From an uncultured Clostridia bacterium (GTDB taxonomy: Bacteria; Bacillota_A; Clostridia; Oscillospirales; Oscillospiraceae): DNA of 58,464 nucleotides. The stretch is from the NCBI GenBank assembly GCA_949289625.1, contig CASEPH010000007.1, positions 1 through 58,464 of the forward strand, in the 5' to 3' direction. The notes under the pieces were generated by a model that was not told where the DNA came from, made no database searches, and saw only the letters and a list, made by a program, of their open reading frames with translations. The position numbers were made by a program, and so were the translations under genes. This document shows positions 35,593-45,271 of this stretch, piece after piece; within the stretch, counting starts at the first letter, position 1; each line of letters starts with the position of its first letter.

Positions 35593-36531
35593 TTAGAACG
35601 TGACCACGTCTTCCAGTGCCTTTTCTGCCGGAGTCACCTCCAGGGCCGTCAGTACGGGTCCCATGTCCTGATACATTTTATGATAACGCAGAGAGATCTT
35701 GGCTGTTACCCAGACCCAATCCCGCTGGGAAAGCTTCTCCGCTCCAGGCCAAGTACACACAAAGCCCATGAACTGGATATCCTCTACACAGCAGGTCATA
35801 ATAAACCGACCGGGTACAAACGCGTCCTTCTCCTTTTTCTTGAGATGCGCCACCTGGGCTTTGAACTTCACTGTTTTGCCGGAATACTTCTTCATATCCT
35901 CTGTAATATCCCGGTACCAGACCCCGTAGTCCTCGTCTTTGATTTCGATGACGTCGGCGTCAATGTCGAAGGGCAAGGGATCTTCGATCTCGTCAAATTC
36001 CACCTCGCCGTCCATATCCTCGTAGAGAATGTCACAGCGGCGGTTGATGGCCCGAACAATCTTGTGAAGCTCCATCTTGTCGGTGTCCTTCTTCACCCGG
36101 TTAAAGACCACCATTTCGCAGCCGCCCACCTTGTCCACCACCAGGGACCGCATATTGGCGTTATAGAGGGGAAATGTGGCCGCTTCTGCAAACATAATCT
36201 CCTGATAGACCACCCAATTTTTCGGCAGCTTGGCGTAGAAATCGCTGACGGTCTGCATCCCGTTGAGCTCTACGCACACACGCTCCGCCCGGTACTTTTT
36301 TCGCAGGGCCTCCAGCTGGGCCTCGTCCAGGTCCTCCTGGTCCTCCACGATCTCCAAATATACGTTGGGCGCAGCGAAGGCAGAGGGATCGTATTCCTCC
36401 TCTCCCTCCTCGCAGATCAGCAGCAGGGTCTTTTCTCCCGCGTTAAAGCGTTCATCCTCCAGGGTTCCCTGGATAAACTTGGTCTTTCCGGAATCCAAAA
36501 AACCGGTAAACACATAGACGGGTATGGCCAT
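35593..36531 (-). CDS. COG0523-like (CobW/G3E) GTPase fused to YcgQ/DUF1980-like C-terminal domain
   Basis: A 312-residue protein. Residues about 1-195 are a G3E P-loop GTPase (Walker A GFLDSGKTKF, residues 10-19; NRVKKDTDK as the probable NKxD-type site) but lack the CxCC metal motif of classic COG0523 proteins. Residues about 205-312 resemble the OB-like end of YcgQ/TIGR03943 proteins: FVPGRFIMTCCVEDIQFMGFVC, with Cys247-Cys248. This looks like a metal-handling GTPase. I start at ATG 36531 (GGGGGG upstream). It lies 13 bases after the His-rich partner. The fusion reading is from motif recognition and needs a profile search. Confidence 0.78.
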   Translation of the reverse strand: MAIPVYVFTGFLDSGKTKFIQGTLEDERFNAGEKTLLLICEEGEEEYDPSAFAAPNVYLEIVEDQEDLDEAQLEALRKKYRAERVCVELNGMQTVSDFYAKLPKNWVVYQEIMFAEAATFPLYNANMRSLVVDKVGGCEMVVFNRVKKDTDKMELHKIVRAINRRCDILYEDMDGEVEFDEIEDPLPFDIDADVIEIKDEDYGVWYRDITEDMKKYSGKTVKFKAQVAHLKKKEKDAFVPGRFIMTCCVEDIQFMGFVCTWPGAEKLSQRDWVWVTAKISLRYHKMYQDMGPVLTALEVTPAEKALEDVVTF

Positions 36532-36544
36532 AGGATGCCCCCCT

Positions 36545-37609
36545 TTATTCTGCAAAGAGCGCCGCCAGGGCCTCTTCCTGGATTTTGGAGCCAATGACGC
36601 AGAGCCGTCCCGTGATCCCCGCGGCACCCGTACGAATGTCCGGTTCCCCGGGCACATAGTCAAAGTGGATCCACTGGCCGTCCTCTCCCGGTACTATACC
36701 CTTGGCCCGGAGAATCATGCCGTAGGTATCAGCATCTTCCAGGGCACGGAGGCACTCCTCAATCCGCTGCCGGGTGTAGGTTTTGGGCGTTTCCATCCCC
36801 CAGGAGGTGAACACCTCGTCCGCATGATGGTGATGATGCTCGTGGTCATGGTGATGTTCGTGGTCGTGATGCGCATGGTCATGAGCATGCTCGTGAGCGT
36901 GACCATCCTCATGATGATGTTCGTGGTCATGGTGATGATGGTGGCAGCTGCATTCGGGATCATCGCACTCCTCTTCGCCATGGGCAGAAAGTGCCGCCAA
37001 CGCAGCCTGCAGGGAGTCCTTCTGCTCCATAGCTTCCACCAGCTGCTGGCCCGTAAGCTGATCCCAGGGTGTCGTGACGATCACCGCATCAGGGTTCTTC
37101 TCCCGCAGCAGCTGCACCGCGTTCTGAAGTTTCTCTTCCTTCATATCAGACGTACGGGAAAGAATGATGGTTCCCGCATTTTCGATCTGATTGTTATAAA
37201 ACTCCCCAAAGTTCTTCATGTAGATCTTGCATTTGGTGGCGTCCGCCACTGTGACCAGACAGCCAATCTCCATATCCTCAGTTTCCGCCCGCTCCACAGC
37301 TTGGGCCACATCGCTGAGCTTGCCCACGCCGGAGGGTTCAATCAGGATTCTGTCGGGATGATACTCCTGCATCACCTTTTTCAGTGCTTCCCCAAAGTCT
37401 CCCACCAAAGAGCAGCAGATGCATCCGGAATTCATTTCCGTGATCTGGATTCCGGCCTCCTGAAGAAATCCACCGTCGATACCGATTTCACCAAATTCGT
37501 TTTCGATCAACACCAGCTTTTGACCGCTGTAGACCTCCTGCAGCAGCTTTTTGATCAGCGTGGTTTTTCCTGCTCCCAGGAACCCGGAAAAAATGTCAAT
37601 CTTCGTCAT
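36545..37609 (-). CDS. COG0523 (CobW-type) metallochaperone GTPase with His-rich segment
   Basis: A 354-residue G3E GTPase. Walker A is GFLGAGKTT (residues 9-17), the metal-binding CxCC is Cys63-Ile-Cys65-Cys66 in NSGCICCSL, and the EPSGVG switch follows. A long His/Asp/Glu-rich tract (about residues 223-262) can hold zinc or nickel, followed by the CobW C-terminal domain. Such proteins deliver or buffer metals, often under zinc limitation. ATG 37609 is preceded by GAAGG. It is the first gene of an operon with the second GTPase and the LCP protein; no Zur box could be confirmed by eye. Confidence 0.88.
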   Translation of the reverse strand: MTKIDIFSGFLGAGKTTLIKKLLQEVYSGQKLVLIENEFGEIGIDGGFLQEAGIQITEMNSGCICCSLVGDFGEALKKVMQEYHPDRILIEPSGVGKLSDVAQAVERAETEDMEIGCLVTVADATKCKIYMKNFGEFYNNQIENAGTIILSRTSDMKEEKLQNAVQLLREKNPDAVIVTTPWDQLTGQQLVEAMEQKDSLQAALAALSAHGEEECDDPECSCHHHHHDHEHHHEDGHAHEHAHDHAHHDHEHHHDHEHHHHHADEVFTSWGMETPKTYTRQRIEECLRALEDADTYGMILRAKGIVPGEDGQWIHFDYVPGEPDIRTGAAGITGRLCVIGSKIQEEALAALFAE

Positions 37610-37663
37610 CGTAACACCTTCTATATTTTCCTGCGAAACCTTCTCCGCAAAATTTTTCATTTT

Positions 37664-37669
37664 ATTATA
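37664..37669 (-). promoter_or_regulatory. Extended -10 promoter of the cobW-LCP operon
   Basis: Minus strand TATAAT preceded by TGG (extended -10, TGnTATAAT). No good -35 is visible at 17 bases, which fits an extended -10 promoter. Confidence 0.55.
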
Positions 37670-37729
37670 CCACAGACTTGCAAGCTTCCCGCGGTTTTTT
37701 CCGCGATGTTTTAGAATTATTTACAAATA

Positions 37730-39097
37730 TCAGTCCAAAACATGCTTATGCATCCACTTTCCCCGGAAAAAACGAACCGTATACCAAATATCCCGGTTAA
37801 ACCAGTCCACAAACATGGCGATCCAGACTCCCAGTACGCCGAAGCCTAGGAACCGAATCAGCACCACGCAGAGGGCCACCCGGAATACCCACATGGATCC
37901 GGCAGAGACCAGCATGCTGAATTTTACGTCTCCTGCGGCACGCATCCCGTTGGGCAGCGTAAAGGCCAGGGGCCAGACAAAGGGTTTGACCAGGGTGATA
38001 ATGAGCATCATCTGGGTGACGATGGCTGTGCTCTCAGCCCCCAATCCGCTGCGTGCACAGATCGCATCCGCAGAGACAAGGATCAGAGCGCCCGTAACTA
38101 AAACCAGGATCTCTGAATAGATGGTCAATTTCAGGGAATAGTATTTTGCTTCCTCCGGTTTTCCGGCCCCCATACACTGCCCAGCCACCGTCACCAGGCC
38201 AAGGCCAATAGCCATGGAAGGCATAGAAGTAAAGTATTCCATGGTGTTGATGATTGCTTGGGCCGCGATTTCCGCTGTAGTCAAAGTGGCCACTGTACTC
38301 TGTACCATCAACTTTCCCAGCTGAAACATACCGTTTTCCACCCCGGTGGGGATCCCCACCCGCAGAACCGTTTTGATGAGCTTCCAATCAGGACGGATCC
38401 GGAGATAGTGATCCAGTACGATCATCTGGCCGGGTCTGCGATGGAACAGCAGAATCGCCACGCATTGCAGTACCCGGGATAGGGTCGTGCTGAGAGCCGC
38501 GCCAAAAACACCCCAGTGAAAGACAAAAATAAACACTGCGTTGCCGATAATATTCAGAACGTTTCCCACAGCGGAAACCGCCATAGGAAGTCTGGAGTTA
38601 CCGGCAGCTCGATATAATGCCGCACTGGCGTTATAAATCCCAATAAAGGGATAGGACAGAGCCGTCACCAGGAAATAGATCAGCGCCGCATCCATGACAG
38701 CCTGCTCCACATTGCCGAACACACCGTGCAGCAGAGGCTGCCGCAGCGTCACGCACACCAGACAGCACAGGAGGGAAATGACCGTGACACAGAGCAGCAC
38801 CTGCCGAGCCGCCCGGTTTGCCCCCTCGGAGTCATGTCCCCCTAAAAACTGCGCGCAGGCAATGGTACCGCCGGTGGCTGTGGCGGTAAACAACATCAGC
38901 ATCAGATTATTCAGGGAATCCACTAGGCTCACGGCGGACACCGCCGCATCGCCCACCCGTGCCACCATCATGGTGTCTGCCGTTCCCATCAGGGCAGTAA
39001 AGACCTGCTCCACCACCAGAGGGAGGAGCAGTTTCAGCAAATCCTGCCTGGAAAACAGGCTTCCTTTTGTGCCAAGCACGTTTCCATCTTCTTTCAT
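37730..39097 (-). CDS. MATE family efflux transporter
   Basis: A 455-residue MATE protein, about 12 predicted helices, with LLPLVVEQVFTALMGTADTMMVARVGDAAVSAVSLVDS at the N-terminus as in the DinF/NorM superfamily. It differs clearly from the other two MATE proteins of the window, so these are not recent duplicates. The ATG at 39097 has no good ribosome site (A/T-rich upstream), so the start is less certain. It lies downstream of, and on the same strand as, the cvpA-like gene, across about 190 bases. The substrate is unknown. Confidence 0.9.
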   Translation of the reverse strand: MKEDGNVLGTKGSLFSRQDLLKLLLPLVVEQVFTALMGTADTMMVARVGDAAVSAVSLVDSLNNLMLMLFTATATGGTIACAQFLGGHDSEGANRAARQVLLCVTVISLLCCLVCVTLRQPLLHGVFGNVEQAVMDAALIYFLVTALSYPFIGIYNASAALYRAAGNSRLPMAVSAVGNVLNIIGNAVFIFVFHWGVFGAALSTTLSRVLQCVAILLFHRRPGQMIVLDHYLRIRPDWKLIKTVLRVGIPTGVENGMFQLGKLMVQSTVATLTTAEIAAQAIINTMEYFTSMPSMAIGLGLVTVAGQCMGAGKPEEAKYYSLKLTIYSEILVLVTGALILVSADAICARSGLGAESTAIVTQMMLIITLVKPFVWPLAFTLPNGMRAAGDVKFSMLVSAGSMWVFRVALCVVLIRFLGFGVLGVWIAMFVDWFNRDIWYTVRFFRGKWMHKHVLD

Positions 39098-39291
39098 TAC
39101 GTAATCAAAAAAAGAAAGGCACGCAGACAGGGGACCAGCCCATCTGCGTACCTTATCAGGAAGAAGGAGAAATGAAAAAGAATTGTTATGCTTATATAAT
39201 ACACGGTAGATATTACGGGAACTACCCGGTTTCTATGAACTTTCTATAAAATTCCCAGTAACATTCGTGTAACATTTCCACTTCTCATTCT

Positions 39292-39972
39292 TTACAGCAG
39301 ACGATCCGCCAGCGTAATCAAGCTCTGCCCCAGGGGACCCAGGGCATCCTCCTGTAAGCCTGCTTGCCGCAGCACCGCGGCAGCCACCACCATAACCAGC
39401 AGTCCTCCCACAAGTCCCGCCACAGCGCCTCCAGCCCGATTGAGGGTATGGATCACCGGCAGGCGATCCACCACATTGATGACCAGCGCCACACTGCGCA
39501 GAATCAAATACAGCACCAGGAACGCAGCAAAGAAAATCACAGCCCCGGCGATCTGCTGGGCAATGGCATGGGCAGCCGCTTGCGCTGCCGCCTGGGCCAC
39601 GGGTTCCAGGGCCGTGGTCGTTCCCTCCGTTACGGTTTCCTCCACATCCAGACCAAACTGCTGCAAGAAGTTCGTAATTTCAGACAGATCCATGGATTGC
39701 CCACCGATCTCCAGTTCCTGATCTCCAGCTTCATCCAAAGCCTGTTGGGTATCCTGGTCAATCCGATCCTGAATGCCGGCCTGTATCTGCTCCGCCAACC
39801 TGGGCTCCAGATATTCCACCGCCTTTGGCGTCAGGGCATGTTGGGCCGCAGACGCCCCAAAGCAGCAGAGCACCACAATTAAAAGGCTCAGCAAACTCAT
39901 GAGCAGGCCCTTGCGGTATCCCGACAATATGCAGGCCACCAGTATCAAAAGCAAAATCAAATCAATCAGCAT
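39292..39972 (-). CDS. CvpA family membrane protein
   Basis: A 226-residue integral membrane protein. An N-terminal pair of helices starts with IDLILLLILVACILSGYRKGLLMSL, the usual CvpA opening. It is followed by an extracytoplasmic Gln/Glu/Asp-rich loop (about residues 50-130) and two further helices with the Gly-rich AGGAVAGLVGGLLVMVV. CvpA proteins are linked to colicin V export and envelope integrity, with unclear chemistry. The start overlaps the end of the CCA-adding enzyme gene by 11 bases (AAAGGA upstream). Confidence 0.82.
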   Translation of the reverse strand: MLIDLILLLILVACILSGYRKGLLMSLLSLLIVVLCCFGASAAQHALTPKAVEYLEPRLAEQIQAGIQDRIDQDTQQALDEAGDQELEIGGQSMDLSEITNFLQQFGLDVEETVTEGTTTALEPVAQAAAQAAAHAIAQQIAGAVIFFAAFLVLYLILRSVALVINVVDRLPVIHTLNRAGGAVAGLVGGLLVMVVAAAVLRQAGLQEDALGPLGQSLITLADRLL

Positions 39973-41320
39973 GGCTTTGTCCTTTCTCCGTGGCCATAAG
40001 TTCCAGCAGACGCTCCAGCAGCGCCCCCTTCTCGTTGGCGCAGCGATCCTCCAGCACCTCTGTCAGCAGCCCTTGAAGCAACTCCCCCACGCTGGGCCCT
40101 GGACTTACACCCAGGGCTAGTATATCCCTACCGTTTACGGCCAGATCCCGCAGCGTAAAGCACTGTTCCTCCGCCAGGACTTGCCGCGCCAATGCTGTAA
40201 AATCCAGAACGGCTTGGTATCTGGCCTGTATCAAAGGCGTCTGCACATGAGCCAGGCAATCCGCTTCCATCACCGCCAGCAGCTGAAACAGCTGCTCCTG
40301 TCCAAACCGGCTGATCCATCGCCGGACCGTTTTTCGGTTGACCTCCATTCCCCGGTCATGCTTTCGCACCAGGGTACAGACCCGCTCCATAAATGCTTTT
40401 TCTCCATGGAGCCGCCGGAGGATCGCTTCCGCCAGTTCCGCGCTTCGGCCGGCATGTCCGTAAAAATGGGCCGTTCCGTCAGCGTCCCTGGTCATACAGC
40501 AGGGCTTTCCCAAGTCGTGGAACAGCAGCGCCCAACGCACCGCAGGTTCCTGCAGGCCATAGCCCACAGCCATAGCAGTATGGGTCCACACATCGCTGTC
40601 ATGATGAGGGCTGTGCTGCAAAAAACCTCGGGCAGAGCCAATCTCCGGCAGTACCGTCTCCAGCACTGCGCCATACTGCGTCAAAATTCCCGTCACGCCT
40701 GGTCCCATCAGCAGTTTGGTCAGTTCCGCATACAATCGCTCGCCGCTGACATACTTCAGTAATTCCCGGTTTCGTTCCATGGCCGCAGCCGTATCCAACT
40801 CTATGGAAAACTCCAACTGCGCTGCGAACCGCAGTCCCCGGAGAATCCGCAGCGCGTCCTCCGCAAACCGCTGGTCCGGTGTTCCCACACAGCGAATCCG
40901 CTTCTCTCTCAGATCCTGCCGCCCCCCAAAGGGATCCCGCAGCATCCCGTCCAGTCCCACCGCCATAGCGTTGATAGTAAAGTCCCGGCGGGCAAGATCC
41001 TCCTCCAGAGAATCCACAAAGGCCACCTGCTCCGGGCTTCGATGGTCCCGGTAGGTTCCGTCCCGGCGAAAGGTTGTGATCTCAAAGGGTTCCCCCTCCC
41101 ACAGTACCGTCACCGTTCCGTGCTTTAATCCCGTTTCCACCACCCGGCAATCGGAAAAACACCGTTCCGTTTCTTCAGGCAGGGCAGCGGTGCAGATGTC
41201 CCAGTCCCCGGGGATTCTGCCCAGCAGGGTATCCCGCACACAGCCTCCCACCGCATAGGCCTCATGGCCATGCTCCGCCAGCCGGCGGAGTACCGCCGCC
41301 GGTTTTTCCGGTATTTCCAT
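39962..41320 (-). CDS. cca: CCA tRNA nucleotidyltransferase with HD domain
   Basis: Adds or repairs the 3' CCA end of tRNAs. The 452-residue class II enzyme has the head motif VGGCVRDTLLGRIPGDWDI, with the catalytic DxD-type acids, and RRDFTINAMAVGLDG. EDALRILRGLRFAAQL follows, and a C-terminal HD module with LLFHDLGKPC. I use ATG 41320 (AGGTGG five bases upstream); an in-frame GTG three codons earlier is possible. It lies 38 bases after the DUF711 gene and overlaps the cvpA-like gene. Confidence 0.94.
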   Translation of the reverse strand: MEIPEKPAAVLRRLAEHGHEAYAVGGCVRDTLLGRIPGDWDICTAALPEETERCFSDCRVVETGLKHGTVTVLWEGEPFEITTFRRDGTYRDHRSPEQVAFVDSLEEDLARRDFTINAMAVGLDGMLRDPFGGRQDLREKRIRCVGTPDQRFAEDALRILRGLRFAAQLEFSIELDTAAAMERNRELLKYVSGERLYAELTKLLMGPGVTGILTQYGAVLETVLPEIGSARGFLQHSPHHDSDVWTHTAMAVGYGLQEPAVRWALLFHDLGKPCCMTRDADGTAHFYGHAGRSAELAEAILRRLHGEKAFMERVCTLVRKHDRGMEVNRKTVRRWISRFGQEQLFQLLAVMEADCLAHVQTPLIQARYQAVLDFTALARQVLAEEQCFTLRDLAVNGRDILALGVSPGPSVGELLQGLLTEVLEDRCANEKGALLERLLELMATEKGQSHAD

Positions 41321-41358
41321 CCCATCCACCTGCCTTTGGGACGCCTCAAATCTTGTTC

Positions 41359-42717
41359 TCAGTTTTTCAAGCTGTGCAGTGGTGCCGGGATTCGTCCGCC
41401 CCGGGCCACAAAGCGTTCCGCGCTTTTATCGTGGACAGGCATCACCGGAGCCGAACCAAACAAGCCGCCAAACTCCACCTCATCTCCCACCTCTTTGCCC
41501 AAGGCCGGAATCACCCGGACTGCGGTGGTCTTATTGTTGACCACACCGATGGCAGCTTCGTCGGCAATGATGGCGGAGATGGTGTCGGCAGAGGTGTTGC
41601 CGGGAATGGCGATCATATCCAGACCCACAGAGCACACACAGGTCATAGCCTCCAGCTTGTCCAGCGTCAAAGTGCCGCATTTGGCGGCAGCGATCATGCC
41701 CTCATCCTCGCTGACCGGAATAAAGGCTCCGGAAAGGCCGCCCACATGGCCAGATGCCATAACGCCGCCCTTTTTCACTGCATCGTTGAGCATGGCCAGG
41801 GCCGCCGTGGTTCCATGGGTGCCGCACACATCCACGCCGATTTCCTCCAAAATGCGGGCCACGGAATCTCCCTTGGCCGGCGTCGGTGCCAAGCTGAGGT
41901 CCACAATACCATAGGGAACCCCCAACCGACGGGCAGCCTCTTGGGCCACCAACTGGCCCATTCTGGTGATCTGGAAGGCGGTCTTTTTGATGGTCTCCGC
42001 CACCACATCGAAGGGCTGTCCCTTGACGCTCTGCAGGGCATGATAGACCACACCGGGACCAGACACGCCCACGTTGATCTCACACTCCGGCTCTCCCACG
42101 CCGTGGAATGCGCCCGCCATAAAGGGATTATCCTCCACGGCGTTGGCAAACACCACCAGCTTCATACAGGCCTGCCCCTCTCCCTCGGGAGACTTTTCCG
42201 CCGTTTCCTTAATAATTTTCCCCATCAGGGTCACAGCATCCATGTTGATGCCCGCACGAGTGGTGGCCACATTGACGGAGGAACAGACATTATTGGTGGC
42301 GGCCAGCGCCGCCGGAATGGACAAAATCAGCTTCCGGTCGCCCACGGTCATACCCTTGTGGACCAGGGCCGAAAAGCCGCCGATCAGATTGACGCCGCAG
42401 GCTGCCGCAGCCTTGTCCATGGCTACAGCGAAGGGGACATAGTCGTCCGTCTCGCAGGATTCCGCCACCAACGCTATGGGCGTCACGGAGATCCGCTTGT
42501 TAACAATGGGGATACCCAATTCCCGTTCGATGGCCTCGCCGGTGGGCACCAGTTTTTCCGCACAGGAGGTGATTTTGTCATAGATCTTCTGGGCCGTCTT
42601 TTTGGGGTCGGGTCCGCAGCAGTCCCGCAGAGAGATGCCCATGGTGATGGTCCGGATGTCCAGATGCTGGTGATCGATCATATCCAGCGTCTGCATGATT
42701 TCGTTCTGTCTCAGCAT
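41359..42717 (-). CDS. DUF711/UPF0210 (PFL) family protein
   Basis: A 452-residue soluble protein of the UPF0210/DUF711 family, which has a PFL-like fold but no known enzymatic role. Recognisable family segments are [18 protein letters not shown] near residue 20, [55 protein letters not shown], and [30 protein letters not shown]. It is coupled to the ACT-domain gene nine bases upstream, an arrangement widely conserved in Firmicutes, which suggests amino-acid-responsive control of this protein. Confidence 0.9.
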   Translation of the reverse strand: MLRQNEIMQTLDMIDHQHLDIRTITMGISLRDCCGPDPKKTAQKIYDKITSCAEKLVPTGEAIERELGIPIVNKRISVTPIALVAESCETDDYVPFAVAMDKAAAACGVNLIGGFSALVHKGMTVGDRKLILSIPAALAATNNVCSSVNVATTRAGINMDAVTLMGKIIKETAEKSPEGEGQACMKLVVFANAVEDNPFMAGAFHGVGEPECEINVGVSGPGVVYHALQSVKGQPFDVVAETIKKTAFQITRMGQLVAQEAARRLGVPYGIVDLSLAPTPAKGDSVARILEEIGVDVCGTHGTTAALAMLNDAVKKGGVMASGHVGGLSGAFIPVSEDEGMIAAAKCGTLTLDKLEAMTCVCSVGLDMIAIPGNTSADTISAIIADEAAIGVVNNKTTAVRVIPALGKEVGDEVEFGGLFGSAPVMPVHDKSAERFVARGGRIPAPLHSLKN

Positions 42718-42726
42718 GGTTTCACC

Positions 42727-42996
42727 TCAAATCCTGTGCATGGCGTCGAAGATGTCCTCCCGCTGGATGCGGATGGTCAATCCCATGCGGATGCCCTTTT
42801 CGTCCAGGGCGTCCCGCACCAGGTCATAGCTCTTGCTGGAGGTGGACAGATCCACCAGCATATTCATGGCAAAGAAGCCGTCCATGACGGTCTGGCTGAT
42901 GTCCAGAATATTGACCTCCAGATTTGCCAGTTCCGTACAAACCCCGGAAATGATGCCCACGGCGTCCTTGCCGGTGACGGTAACGATTGCTCTCAT
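42727..42996 (-). CDS. ACT domain protein (UPF0237 family)
   Basis: A single ACT domain of 89 residues: MRAIVTVTGKDAVGIISGVC opens the beta-alpha-beta fold and NILDISQTVMDGFFAMNMLVDL follows. It is GcvR-like and presumably binds a small ligand such as an amino acid. It is always found with DUF711 proteins in the arrangements I know of and sits directly upstream of that gene here. The ATG at 42996 has GAGGAACAA upstream. Confidence 0.9.
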   Translation of the reverse strand: MRAIVTVTGKDAVGIISGVCTELANLEVNILDISQTVMDGFFAMNMLVDLSTSSKSYDLVRDALDEKGIRMGLTIRIQREDIFDAMHRI

Positions 42997-43046
42997 AGTT
43001 TGTTCCTCCTCAGTATTCTATGCCCGCATGGCAGGCCAATTCACAA

Positions 43047-43691
43047 TTACTTCAGCTCATCCAGGGTCAGCGTAAAGCTGTCCAGGAAATTCTCAATGAA
43101 ATACCGCACCTCCGGCATATCCATATCGTCCAAAGCCTGCCGGGTCTGCCGGGCCGCCAGAATAAACTCATGGTTGGAGGCTTTCAGTTCCTCCAGGCAC
43201 TTGATATGGGCTGCAAGCTTGTCGGCAGCCTTGACGATCCGGCGGGTCTCTGGATCCGTCTCATGGAGCAGCGGCGCATAGCTCTCCCGCAGAATTTCGG
43301 GCAGCATCTCCAATAATCTTTCCGCAGCCACATCCTCCACCTGGCGATAGGCCTCCCGGATCTCCGGATTGAAATACTTCACTGGTGTGGGCAGATCCCC
43401 GGTAATGATTTCTCCTGCATCGTGGAACAGGGCTGCCGATGCACATTTATCCGGGGACACGTTTTTATTTCCATAGATTTTCTGGGAGATCAGCGCCAGA
43501 GCATGGGCCAGCACTGCCACCATGTGACTATGCTCCTGAATGTTCTCCGGGCAAGAATTCCGCATCAGCCCCCAGCGGGAGATATAGCGCATCCGGGACA
43601 GATAGGCATAAAAGGAATATCCCTCGTGACCGGACTCCAGCTTATCTCTGCTCTCCGGTTGGTCGAGACGGGTGAGGTCAGTTACTTCCAT
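43047..43691 (-). CDS. yfbR: YfbR-like 5'-deoxynucleotidase (HD domain)
   Basis: A 214-residue homologue of E. coli YfbR, which dephosphorylates deoxynucleoside 5'-monophosphates. Matching segments are FYAYLSRMRYISRWGLMRN, ENIQEHSHMVAVLAHALA (first His), ALFHDAGEIITGDLPTPVKYFN (HD pair), ADKLAAHIKCLEELKASNHEF and the C-terminal SFTLTLDEL. The start is ATG 43691 with AAGGAG upstream; a TTG further out is unlikely. It lies between a MATE gene and the ACT-DUF711 pair on one strand with short gaps. Confidence 0.9.
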   Translation of the reverse strand: MEVTDLTRLDQPESRDKLESGHEGYSFYAYLSRMRYISRWGLMRNSCPENIQEHSHMVAVLAHALALISQKIYGNKNVSPDKCASAALFHDAGEIITGDLPTPVKYFNPEIREAYRQVEDVAAERLLEMLPEILRESYAPLLHETDPETRRIVKAADKLAAHIKCLEELKASNHEFILAARQTRQALDDMDMPEVRYFIENFLDSFTLTLDELK

Positions 43692-43724
43692 ATTGAAAGC
43701 GCTCCTTTCCAAAATACAAACACA

Positions 43725-45080
43725 CTAGGCAACCAGGCTTTTCTTTTTCCAGGCGCCGCTGAAATAGCGAATATAGGCCGGAATCAGCGCCACACCCCAG
43801 CCGATGAACATACTCCACCAGATGGCGGTATAACTCATGGGGGTATAATAGGCCAGAACATAGCTCAGTACAATCCGCACCACCAGGCTTTCCAGGGTGC
43901 AGAAGGTGGCAAAGCTGACGTCTCCTGCCCCCTGCAGGGTAGCAGCCGCCACTTGATAGACGGCAAATACAATAAAGAAGGGGGCCTCGCAGCGGACATA
44001 TTGCCGTCCCAAATCCAGCGCTTCTCCGGAAATACCAAAGATCCGAACGATCTGTCCGCCCAGCGTCAGCATCACCAGGGACAAAATCACGCAGAACACT
44101 GCGCTCATGGCCACGGTCTGTCGAAAGCCCCGTCGGACCCGCTCCGGATTTCCCGCTCCCACATTCTGGCCCACATAGACATTGAGTCCGGCATTAAATC
44201 CAAAAATGGGAATCATCACATAGTTTTCCATCCGGTTGGCGGCGGTAAAGGCACTCATCATGTTGGTGCCATAGTGGTTGACCAACCGCTGCACAAACAG
44301 CTGCCCCATGGAAATCACGCACTGCTGCAAGGCCACGGGAATACCCAGCTTCAATGTGGTCAGGCAGTAATCTCTGGAGAATAGAAATTCCCCTCGACGA
44401 AATCGCAGCATTTCGTACTTCCGGAACATATAGATCACGCTAACCACGGCTGAGCACCCCTGAGAGATTACCGTAGCCACCGCAGCTCCCGCCACATTCC
44501 AGTGGAACACCGCCACGAAGATCAGATCCAGCACAATGTTGACCAGGCTGGAGATCAGCAGGAAATAGAGGGTTGCACGGCTATCGCCCACTGACCGGAG
44601 GATCGCCGCCACAATATTATAGACAAACTGGAATACCAGTCCCAGGGCATAGATCCGCAGATAGAGCGCCGCCATATCCAGAACGGAATCCGGCACGCTC
44701 AGAGCATATTTCAAAAGCGGTTTTGCCACCAGTACCCCCAGCACCGTCATAATGACGCCTAAAATGGTCAGCAGAATCAGAGCAGTGGAAACGCTTTTCC
44801 GCATTTCCTCCAGCTGTCTTGCCCCATAGAGCTGACTCACCAGAATGCTTGCACCGGTGGACAAACCCAGCGCCAAAGCAATAAACAAAATCGTCAGTGG
44901 GGCACAGGTCCCCACTGCTCCCAGGGCCTCCTGGGACACAAACTGTCCTACAATCACGCTGTCCGCTGTATTATAGAGCTGCTGCAGCAGATTTCCCGCC
45001 ATAATCGGAAGGGAAAACAGCAGGATCATACGCCACGGACTCCCTTTGGTCATATCTCCAGACAAAGTTCTTTCCTCCAC
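43725..45080 (-). CDS. MATE family efflux transporter
   Basis: A MATE protein of about 451 residues with LTKGSPW-like N-terminus (GDMTKGSPWRMILLFSLPIM) and LLQQLYNTADSVIVGQFVSQEALGAVG, the common clostridial type. The start codon is uncertain: GTG 45080 has AGGAGG upstream and is preferred. TTG 45065 with GGAGG and ATG 45053 are alternatives. It is first in a run of minus-strand genes that may extend through yfbR, ACT, DUF711, cca and cvpA. The substrate is unknown. Confidence 0.9.
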   Translation of the reverse strand: MEERTLSGDMTKGSPWRMILLFSLPIMAGNLLQQLYNTADSVIVGQFVSQEALGAVGTCAPLTILFIALALGLSTGASILVSQLYGARQLEEMRKSVSTALILLTILGVIMTVLGVLVAKPLLKYALSVPDSVLDMAALYLRIYALGLVFQFVYNIVAAILRSVGDSRATLYFLLISSLVNIVLDLIFVAVFHWNVAGAAVATVISQGCSAVVSVIYMFRKYEMLRFRRGEFLFSRDYCLTTLKLGIPVALQQCVISMGQLFVQRLVNHYGTNMMSAFTAANRMENYVMIPIFGFNAGLNVYVGQNVGAGNPERVRRGFRQTVAMSAVFCVILSLVMLTLGGQIVRIFGISGEALDLGRQYVRCEAPFFIVFAVYQVAAATLQGAGDVSFATFCTLESLVVRIVLSYVLAYYTPMSYTAIWWSMFIGWGVALIPAYIRYFSGAWKKKSLVA

Positions 45081-45271
45081 CCACCTCCTATCAGGAGGCA
45101 ATTTTACATACGTTATAGTATAACATGGTTCCTGTCAATTGTAAATCCATAAGCTGCGGATCCCACGGTCCCTGTAGGTGTTGCAATCTCCGTGGGGATT
45201 CGTTATAATATACTTAATTTCGCATACTTTCTGTGCGTTTTGACAATCCCGCTGTATCGGAGGTATTTTCC

